DNA of 64,000 bases from JBBDMC01 sp963826055 (GTDB lineage Bacteria; Pseudomonadota; Alphaproteobacteria; Rhizobiales; Kaistiaceae), in the NCBI GenBank assembly GCA_963826055.1, contig CAWGVO010000002.1, positions 1 to 64,000 of the forward strand, written 5' to 3'. This document shows, in pieces, positions 57,475 to 64,000 of the stretch. How positions within the stretch are numbered: position 1 is the stretch's first letter; every line of letters starts with the position of its first letter. A model generated the notes under the pieces. It did no database searches and was not told the origin of the DNA. It saw only the letters and a program-made list of their open reading frames with translations. Made by a program: the position numbers and the translations under genes.

Positions 57475-57491
57475 GATAAGTGTAGCTTATC
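57475..57491. promoter_or_regulatory. Candidate OxyR operator in the oxyR-katG gap
   Basis: GATAAG-TGTAG-CTTATC is a perfect 17-base dyad of the LysR T-N11-A type, four bases upstream of the oxyR start and 119 bases before katG. OxyR boxes in alphaproteobacteria have similar GATAG/CTATC half-sites. Autorepression of oxyR and activation of katG are inferred. Confidence 0.6.
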
Positions 57492-57609
57492 GTGGGTGCG
57501 ACACAATATGATTGGATTTTATGGGCCCGCTTGCCAATTTGCGCAGCATCAATGCGCGCCGGCAGGGCGCGCGCTGACGTCGAAGCCCGATCCGGAGGAG
57601 GCAAGAACG

Positions 57610-59809
57610 ATGGACGCCAAAGTCGACGACGCGGGCAAGTGCCCGGTCGCTGCACGGGACCACGCGCGTGGGAATGCAGGCAACAGCGACTGGTGGCCGC
57701 ACCAGTTGAACCTCGACGATTCTGCACAGGAACTCGGCCCTTCCGAATCCCATGGGCAAGGCGTTCGACTACGCCAAGGAGTTCAGGAAGCTCGACCTCA
57801 AGGCCCTGAAGAAAGACCTGACCGCGCTGATGACGGACAGCCAGGAATGGTGGCCGGCGGACTTCGGCCACTACGGCGGCCTCTTCATTCGCATGGCGTG
57901 GCACAGCGCCGGCACCTATCGCACCGCCGATGGTCGCGGCGGCGCCGGCGGCGGCCAGCAGCGCTTCGCGCCGCTCAACTCCTGGCCGGACAACGCGAAC
58001 CTCGACAAGGCGCGCCGGCTGCTGTGGCCGATCAAGCAGAAGTACGGCAACCGGATTTCATGGGCCGACCTGATGGTCCTCGCCGGCAACGTCGCCCTCG
58101 AGTTCGATGGGCTTCAAGACGTTCGGCTTCGGCGGCGGCCGCGTCGACATCTGGGAGCCCGAGGAGACTCTACTGGGGCGCCGGAGGGAACGTGGCTCGG
58201 CGACGAACGCTACAGCGGCGAACGCGAGCTTGAGAACCCGCTCGCCGCCGTGCAGATGGGCCTCATCTACGTCAACCCGGAAGGGCCGAACGGCAAGCCG
58301 GATCCGGTCGCCGCCGCCAGGGATATCCGCGAGACGTTCTTCCGCATGGCGATGAACGATGAGGAGACCGTTGCGCTCATCGCCGGCGGTCATAGCTTCG
58401 GCAAGACCCACGGCGCCGGCGACCCGTCACTTCTCGGCCCGGAGCCGGAAGGCGCGCAGATCGAAGATCAGGGTCTCGGCTGGAAGAGCAAGCTCGGCTC
58501 GCGGCGTTGGCGCCGATGCCATCACCGGCGGCCCGGAAGTCACCTGGACGCAGACGCCGACGAAGTGGAGCAACCACTTCTTCGACAATCTGTTCCGGTT
58601 CGAATGGGAATTGGAGAAGAGCCCGGCGGGTGCTTATCAGTGGCACGCGAAGGACGCGCCGGCCGACGTCCCGGATGCGCACAACAAGTCGAAAAAGCAT
58701 GTGCCGACCATGCTGACCACGGACCTGTCGCTGCGTTTCGATCCGGCCTACGAAAAGATCTCGCGGCGCTTCTACGAGCATCCGGACGAGTTCGCGGACG
58801 CCTTCGCCCGCGCGTGGTTCAAGCTCGATCCACCGCGACATGGGGCCGAAGGTCGCGCTACCTCGGGCCCGAAGTCCCGAAGGAAGACCTGATCTGGCAG
58901 GACCCGATCCCGGCGGTCGATCACAAGCTTGTCGGCAACCGGGACATCGCGGACCTCAAGGAGAAGATCCTGGCTTCGGGACTTTCGGTCTCCGAACTCG
59001 TCTCCACCGCCTGGGCGTCGGCGTCGACCTTCCGCGGCTCGGACAAGCGCGGCGGCGCCAACGGGGCGCGTATCCGCCTCGCTCCGCAGAAGAACTGGGA
59101 GGTCAACCAGCCGCGGCAACTGGCGAAGGTCCTCAAGACGCTCGAAGCGATCCAGAAAAGCTTCAACCGCTCGGCCAGGGGCGGCAAGAAGGTCTCGCTC
59201 GCCGACCTGATCGTGCTCGGCGGCTCGGCCGCCATCGAGAAGGCGGCGGCGGACGCCGGGACCGAGGTGAAGGTGCCCTTCACGCCGGGACGCATGGACG
59301 CCTCGCAGGAGCAGACGGACGCCGACTCTTTCGCCCCGCTGGAGCCGCGCGCCGACGGTTTCCGCAACTATGCGCAAGGCAGGCAGTTCATGCTGCCGGA
59401 GGAGGCGCTGGTCGACCAGCGCGCAACTGTTGACGCCTGACCGCGCCGGAGATGACCGTGCTCGTCGGCGGCCTGCGTGTGCTCGGCGCCAACCACGGCA
59501 AATCGAAGCATGGCGTCTTCACCAAGCGGCGCGGAGAAGCTCACCAACGACTTCTTCGTCAACCTGCTCGACATGCGCACCGATATGGAAGGCGACCTCG
59601 GAGGGCGAAGACCTCTACGAGGGACATGACCGCAAGAGCGGCAAGCTCAAGTGGACCGCCACCCGCGTCGACCTCGTCTTCGGTTCGAACTCGCAGCTCG
59701 GGCCATCGCCGAAGTCTACGGGCAGGACGACGCGCAGAAGAAATTCGTGCGCGACTTCGTCGCCGCCTGGACCAAGGTGATGAACGCCGACCGCTTCGAC
59801 GTGGCGTGA
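57610..59809 (+). CDS. katG: Catalase-peroxidase KatG (many frameshifts as read)
   Basis: About 730 residues, haem enzyme destroying H2O2. MDAKVDDAGKCPVA starts behind GGAGGAGG. The distal site is LFIRMAWHSAGTYRTADGRG with the W of the M-Y-W crosslink; the crosslink Tyr lies in MGLIYVNPEGPNGKPDP; the proximal His lies in VALIAGGHSFGKTHGAGD. The C-terminal duplicate domain runs from about 58900 to 59809 and ends MNADRFDVA. At least eight indels (near 57660, 57740, 58110, 58170, 58500, 58830, 59420-59440, 59535, 59600, 59700) break it. Motifs are intact, so errors are likelier than decay. Confidence 0.93.
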
Positions 59810-59921
59810 TCGGTTTGAACGTTTGGATCCGGCGGCGGTGCCCTGGCGCCGCCGCCGGCTTGATCTGTCACATGGATCGTTTAGGACCGCCGTGCTGCCA
59901 TCGCTCGGAGGGGACACGATC

Positions 59922-60863
59922 ATGGGCGACATCCACGTAGTCTTCGGCACGGGGTCCGTCGGGCGCGCGCTGATCGATGCGCTGGCCGGGCGCGGCCTGC
60001 CGGTGCGGGCGGTTTCCCGCTCGCCTGCCGTCGGCCTCCCCGACGGCGTCGAACACGCGACCGGCGACGCTGCCGACCCGGCGTTCGCCATCGCGGCGGC
60101 GAGCGACGCCGTGGCCGTCTACCAGTGCCTCAACCCACCCTACCATCGCTGGGGCGAGCTTTTTCCGCCGTTGCAGCGTTCCATTGTCGCCGCGGCGCAA
60201 GGCGCAAGCGCCCGCTACGTTTCCTTCGAAAACATCTACATGTACGGAGACACCCGCGGTGCGCCGATGACCGAGCAGGCGCCACACGTCCCCCACACTC
60301 GCAAGGGCCGGCTGCGCGCCGCCATGGCGGACGAGCTGAAGCGCCTTTCCGACGCCGGCGATCTCGCGCTCGTCACTGCGCGCGCCTCGGATTATTTCGG
60401 GCCGCGCGCCCGCGACCAGTCGCCGCTCGGCGCCCGGGTCATCGGCCGCGCGCTGGCCGGTCAGTCGGCCCAGGTCGTCGGCGACCCGGACCAGCCGCAC
60501 AGCTACACCTACCTCCCCGACATCGGTGCCGCATTGGCGACACTCGGCACCGACGAGCGCGCGCTCGGCCAGGTGTGGCACGTGCCCAATGCACCGCCAC
60601 GCACCACGCGCCAGCTCATCGCCATGATCGCAGAAGCGATCGGCGCCGACATCAAGGTGTCAGCGGCGCCGAAGCTCTTCCTGCGGCTCCTCGGCCTCTT
60701 CAACCCTGACGCCGGTGAGCTGGTCGAGATGCTCTACGAATTCGAGCAGCCGTTCATCGTCGACAGCAGCAAGTTCGAAGACGCGTTCGGGATAAACCCA
60801 ACGCCGTTCGAAGAATCGATCCCGGCCACGGTCGCCTGGTGGCGATCAGCCGCGACGCAGTGA
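59922..60863 (+). CDS. NAD(P)-dependent epimerase/dehydratase-like protein
   Basis: 313 residues, extended SDR/NmrA-like fold. HVVFGTGSVGRALIDALAGR is the nucleotide loop (GxGxxG), with no Asp at the end of strand 2 (VRAVSRSP), which suggests NADPH. FENIYMYGD corresponds to the active-site region, but the usual YxxxK is not clear. VWHVPNAPPRTTRQLIAMIA resembles sugar-epimerase-like regulators. Substrate unknown. The start at 59922 follows GGAGGGG. Confidence 0.8.
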   Translation: MGDIHVVFGTGSVGRALIDALAGRGLPVRAVSRSPAVGLPDGVEHATGDAADPAFAIAAASDAVAVYQCLNPPYHRWGELFPPLQRSIVAAAQGASARYVSFENIYMYGDTRGAPMTEQAPHVPHTRKGRLRAAMADELKRLSDAGDLALVTARASDYFGPRARDQSPLGARVIGRALAGQSAQVVGDPDQPHSYTYLPDIGAALATLGTDERALGQVWHVPNAPPRTTRQLIAMIAEAIGADIKVSAAPKLFLRLLGLFNPDAGELVEMLYEFEQPFIVDSSKFEDAFGINPTPFEESIPATVAWWRSAATQ

Positions 60864-60879
60864 TGAACTTTCGCCGTTC

Positions 60880-61938
60880 TCAGTCGTCGTGCCGGCTCCG
60901 TTTAGCGCGCGCCGCCTCCTTGACCATGCGGCCGAACCCGCGCTCGCGGGCGCGTCGCTCGTGCAGCGCCTCCGCGTTGCGCGCCTCCTCGGCGGCGAGC
61001 TTGCGGTAACGCCTCAGCCGTTCTGGGTCGAGGCCGCCGCCGGCGACCGCTTCCTGGACGGCGCATCCCGGCTCACCCTCGTGGCGGCAATCGGCGAAGC
61101 GGCACGCGCGGCCGAGGGCGACGACCTCGGCGAAGACGTCCTCGATGCCGGCCTCCGCGTCGGTGAGCTGGAGCTCGCGCATGCCCGGGGTATCGAGCAG
61201 CCAGCCGCCGGTGGCGAGGCGGTGCAGGGAGCGGCCGCTGGTCGTGTGGCGCCCCTTGTCATCGTCTTCCCGGATGCCGCTCGTCGCCTGTGCTGCGCGA
61301 CCGACAAGCGTGTTGACGATGGTCGATTTGCCGACGCCTGACGAGCCGACCAGCGCAACCGTCTGGCCGGGGCCGCACCAGCTGGCGAGCCTGGATACCT
61401 CGCGCGGTTCGCGTGCGTCGAGCGTTTCGACCGGCAGGCCGGGCATAAGCCTTGCCGCCGCCGCGACGTAAGCGCCGGCATCGTCCGTGAGGTCGGCTTT
61501 GGTCAGGACGACGACGGGCGTCACCTCGGCCTCACGGGCAAGGGCCAGGTATCGCTCCAGGCGGGCGACGTTGAAGTCCTGATTGCAGGAGGTGACGATC
61601 AGCAGCGTGTCGACGTTGGCGGCGATCAACTGGATGCGGCGGCCGGTTCCGGCAGCCCGGCGCTTGAACAGGCTCTTGCGCGCGAGCACCCGGGAGGGCC
61701 GTGGCGAAGCACCGTCGACGAGCAACCAGTCGCCGACGGTCGCCTGCGCCGTCTCGTCGTCTGACGGCACCGGCGGCGCTATGCGCCGGGTGATCCCCGG
61801 CGCGACGACTTCGAGGGCGTCGCGATGCACGGCAACGACGCGCAATGCTGTCGCGGTCGCGCACTCTTCTGCGGAGAGCTGGGACTGGAAATGTTGTGAC
61901 CAGCCGAAAGCGGCAAGGTCGTTGGGAGTTTCTGTCAT
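60880..61938 (-). CDS. rsgA: Ribosome small subunit-dependent GTPase A
   Basis: 352 residues. An OB domain (about 30-90) is followed by a circularly permuted GTPase: ANVDTLLIVTSCNQDFN, VVLTKADLTDD (G4), VALVGSSGVGKSTIVNTLVG (G1), GRHTTSGRSLHRLATGGWLL with DTPGMREL (G3). The zinc finger is CRFADCRHEGEPGC. It helps 30S maturation. It converges on the epimerase gene with 16 bases between. Confidence 0.95.
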   Translation of the reverse strand: MTETPNDLAAFGWSQHFQSQLSAEECATATALRVVAVHRDALEVVAPGITRRIAPPVPSDDETAQATVGDWLLVDGASPRPSRVLARKSLFKRRAAGTGRRIQLIAANVDTLLIVTSCNQDFNVARLERYLALAREAEVTPVVVLTKADLTDDAGAYVAAAARLMPGLPVETLDAREPREVSRLASWCGPGQTVALVGSSGVGKSTIVNTLVGRAAQATSGIREDDDKGRHTTSGRSLHRLATGGWLLDTPGMRELQLTDAEAGIEDVFAEVVALGRACRFADCRHEGEPGCAVQEAVAGGGLDPERLRRYRKLAAEEARNAEALHERRARERGFGRMVKEAARAKRSRHDD

Positions 61939-62202
61939 GGGTCTCGACCATTCGTGGCCCGCTCATCGGCGGGCGAGCGGCAACGCGCCGGCGATCGGCC
62001 GGCGGGCGACTGGAATGCTCAAGCTGGTCGAGATGAAACGCCGAAGGCCGCGATGCGACGATCGGAGCAGGCAGCGCCTAGGCGGTGATCCTCTCGCCAG
62101 CCCGCTTGCAGACAACGGCCGTCATGAAACCCTCTCCTGTCTGGTCCGAAAGCACGCGAGATATGGCGCCAACCGGCCCCGTTCGCAAGCCTCGATGCGT
62201 TT

Positions 62203-62868
62203 TCACGGTGCAGCGAGGCCAGCGGATTCCCGGGCCGCGTCTCTGAACACCAGCCCGAGGACGACGCACACGATCGGGAAGACGACGCCGTAGCCAAACA
62301 CGCCGATGAAGCGCCAGGCCAGATTGCCGACCGCGGGTCCGATGAGGCCGACGAGGCAGAGGGCGCCGGCCGCGTAGAGACCGAGGCGGACGATCGTCGC
62401 GCGGCCGTGTCCCTCGAAGATCGGGGCGGCGAAGACAAGCGACAGTCCGAACAGCAGATGCCACGCCGTCAGTTCGACGGCGTAGAGCAGCGACGGCCAC
62501 GTCCAGCCGAAGACCGCGGCAAGGTCCGGCGTGGCCCCGAGGTCGATGCGCCGGCCGACCGTGAGCTGCGCGACATGGACGGCCATGGTGAGCGTTGCCA
62601 TGGCGAACATCCATCCGAGGGCGGTCAGACTGAAAATGCGCCGGCTCGGGCGGGTGGATTCGTGGATCGCCACGAACAGGGCAACCTGAAGCACGGCTCC
62701 GACGGTAGTGAGAACCTCGGCCGCGGCGAGATAGGGTTCTCTTGGCACGCCCGTCGCGACGCCGCCGGCGAAGAGCGTCGCGATGTAGACCAGGTAGAGG
62801 GCGAACACCGACCATGCCATCCACATGCCGAACAGCAGGATCGGACGCGGAGCGGCCATCGGGGTCAT
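62203..62868 (-). CDS. Six-helix membrane protein, function unknown
   Basis: 221 residues with about six membrane helices (MWMAWSVFALYLVYIATLFA, EVLTTVGAVLQVALFVAI, LTALGWMFAMATLTMAVHV, LLYAVELTAWHLLFGLSLVF, LGLYAAGALCLVGLIGPAVG, FGYGVVFPIVCVVLGLVF). The start at 62868 (MTPMAAPRP) was chosen; 62859 is possible. No family recognised. It lies 19 bases after the GST gene on the same strand, so cotranscription is likely. Confidence 0.65.
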   Translation of the reverse strand: MTPMAAPRPILLFGMWMAWSVFALYLVYIATLFAGGVATGVPREPYLAAAEVLTTVGAVLQVALFVAIHESTRPSRRIFSLTALGWMFAMATLTMAVHVAQLTVGRRIDLGATPDLAAVFGWTWPSLLYAVELTAWHLLFGLSLVFAAPIFEGHGRATIVRLGLYAAGALCLVGLIGPAVGNLAWRFIGVFGYGVVFPIVCVVLGLVFRDAARESAGLAAP

Positions 62869-62887
62869 GGTTGCCGCGGCACGCTCC

Positions 62888-63580
62888 TCACGCCGCCGCG
62901 GGCATCGAACGGCCGAGGCCGCCATGGAGATCGAGGCAGCGGCCGAACCATGCGGCCACCGGGTCGTCGTCTGCGAGCAACGCGAACGGGCTGCTGACGC
63001 GCGCCCACTGCAGCGGGCCGAACACCACGTAGTCGGCGAACAGCGGCGCGTCGCCGCCGATGAACGGCTGCCTGCCCAGCATCGACCGCAAGGGTTGCAG
63101 CCCGGCGCGGAAGGCGGCGAGCCGTTCCTCGCGGCCGGCCTGCATCTCCTCGAGGGTGCGGTCGAACCGCTTCTCGCGGCTCTGGCGGAAGTACGCCTGG
63201 TCGGGCGCATCGAGGATGTCGTGAATGTCCTTGATGATGAAACCCATCAGCGGCGCGTTGACCGCGGCGATTGCCCAGCTCTCCACGAAACGGGCCTCCG
63301 CCTTGCCGCCCTCGCCTTTGAACAGCGACGGCCGGTCCGGATAGGTATCCTCAAGGTAGAGCGCGATGTCGAAGGAGTCGCGCACCAGCTTGCCGCCGTC
63401 GTCAATGACGGGGACCGTCGGCGAGAAACCGTCGCCGATCTCCTTGATCCTGGTGAACGGGACGCCGCGCGTCTCGTAGTCGAGTCCCTTGTGGGCGAGC
63501 GCCATGCGCGCCTTCCAGCAGTGCGGGCTGAAACGGCGGTTCTGGTCGCGGGCGCACAGGTCGTAGAGGGTAATGGTCAT
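62888..63580 (-). CDS. Glutathione S-transferase family protein
   Basis: 230 residues. The thioredoxin-like N-domain reads MTITLYDLCARDQNRRFSPH, FSPTVPVIDDGGKLVRDSFD (cis-Pro and the glutathione E/D-S motif) and IALYLEDTYPDRPSLF. The C-terminal helical domain ends with FIGGDAPLFADYVVFG. CWKARMALAHKGLDYE is typical of the beta-etherase-like/unclassified GSTs. Substrate unknown. The start at 63580 begins the fold; the frame is open to 63646. Confidence 0.85.
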   Translation of the reverse strand: MTITLYDLCARDQNRRFSPHCWKARMALAHKGLDYETRGVPFTRIKEIGDGFSPTVPVIDDGGKLVRDSFDIALYLEDTYPDRPSLFKGEGGKAEARFVESWAIAAVNAPLMGFIIKDIHDILDAPDQAYFRQSREKRFDRTLEEMQAGREERLAAFRAGLQPLRSMLGRQPFIGGDAPLFADYVVFGPLQWARVSSPFALLADDDPVAAWFGRCLDLHGGLGRSMPAAA

Positions 63581-63669
63581 GGGTCTTAAGTGTTGGAGTT
63601 TGCTCGGCTCTGGAGCGAATATAGCCCCGTTTTTGCAAAACGGCATTCTCGGATTGGGCGAGGGCTCCG

Positions 63670-64000
63670 ATGGACTGGCGGACGCACGTACGCACGGCGC
63701 TTGATGGCGAACATCCTCGGATCGGCCGCAGCGTTGTGCTCGTGCTTTATGGACTCATAGTCTTTTCGGCAATTTCAATCAGCGTCGAGACGCTGCCACA
63801 TTTGCCGTCGTGGGCGACGGGGTTTCTGGCCGACGCAGAATTCGCCATCGTGGGCGTGTTCACGATCGAGTACGTGCTGAGGATCATCACCTCGCAAGAC
63901 AGACTCGCCTACATCCGCAGCTTCTTTGGCATCGTCGATCTTCTTGCCATCCTGCCGTTTCTTCTCAGCCTCGGGGTCGATCTGCGCGCCGTGAGAACAA
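63670..64000 (+). CDS. Voltage-gated ion channel, N-terminal part (runs off window)
   Basis: The reading from ATG at 63670 gives MDWRTHVRTALDGEHPRIG, then S1 (SVVLVLYGLIVFSAISISVE), an S2 with acidic end (FAIVGVFTIEYVLRII), S3 (FFGIVDLLAILPFLLSLG) and the start of S4 (VDLRAVR). This is the ion-transport domain of Kv-like bacterial potassium channels. The pore and C-terminus lie beyond base 64000. It is divergent to the GST gene. Confidence 0.82.
   Translation, partial: MDWRTHVRTALDGEHPRIGRSVVLVLYGLIVFSAISISVETLPHLPSWATGFLADAEFAIVGVFTIEYVLRIITSQDRLAYIRSFFGIVDLLAILPFLLSLGVDLRAVRT

Noticed and set aside
57610..59809. katG, tyrS, nrdJ and prfB as decayed pseudogenes
   Set aside because: All catalytic motifs and full lengths are kept and indels are single bases, and tyrS and prfB are essential, so read errors explain them better.

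Overview
The window is GC-rich, tightly packed chromosomal DNA of an alphaproteobacterium, most likely of the Rhizobiales (Hyphomicrobiales). This rests on gene families and gene order: divergent anmK/tyrS; prfB-mrcA-amiC next to rne; a CDP-alcohol transferase, AI-2E permease, hdaA, ppk, ppx, rnd, aspS block beside purM-purN; uvrC-pgsA-moaD-moaE; an NDUFA12-type complex I subunit; HdaA; and an RNase E with an acidic insertion in its S1 domain. I see no tRNA, rRNA, CRISPR array, prophage or insertion sequence.

Layout. 1-13.8 kb: an lpxD-like fragment, anmK, tyrS, a YhdP/AsmA-type protein, a Bcp peroxiredoxin, an M23 peptidase, an FMN reductase with a divergent HxlR regulator, a small membrane protein, prfB and PBP1A. 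14-21.4 kb: amiC, rne, an NDUFA12-like subunit, an orphan helical-barrel protein and two tandem outer-membrane beta-barrels. 22-27.4 kb: B12-dependent ribonucleotide reductase nrdJ, a DUF559 nuclease gene among dispersed repeats, rpsU and a small secreted protein. 27.6-31.8 kb: an uncharacterised periplasmic redox module (membrane cytochrome c, tetrahaem cytochrome c, two secreted beta-rich proteins). 32.3-35.5 kb: two related secreted proteins of unknown function. 35.5-46.2 kb: aspS, rnd, ppx, ppk, a vapBC-type toxin-antitoxin pair, hdaA, an AI-2E family permease and a CDP-alcohol transferase. 46.3-50.8 kb: purM, purN, rlmJ, a small secreted protein, RNase T2 and an outer-membrane porin. 51-60 kb: an SDR, uvrC, dgkA, pgsA, moaD, moaE, a DUF2171 protein, ndk, oxyR and katG. 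60-64 kb: an epimerase-like protein, rsgA, a membrane protein, a GST and the start of a voltage-gated ion channel.

Read quality matters. Many genes, including essential ones (tyrS, prfB, nrdJ, ndk), carry single-base indels, concentrated at 1-13 kb, 22-26 kb and 48-60 kb, while 13-21 kb and 27-47 kb are nearly clean. I read most of these as assembly or sequencing errors and give the whole gene span. One frameshift, in prfB, is genuine programmed recoding.

Functional themes are cell-envelope building (lpxD-like, anmK, YhdP, M23, PBP1A, AmiC, porins), peroxide and redox defence (oxyR/katG, Bcp, HxlR/FMN reductase, GST), nucleotide and RNA metabolism (purMN, nrdJ, ndk, rne, rnd, RNase T2, rlmJ, rsgA), phospholipid synthesis (pgsA, a second CDP-alcohol transferase, dgkA) and polyphosphate turnover (ppk/ppx). 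The best candidate for an undescribed system is the 27.6-31.7 kb periplasmic cytochrome module, which has an FNR-type dyad inside it.
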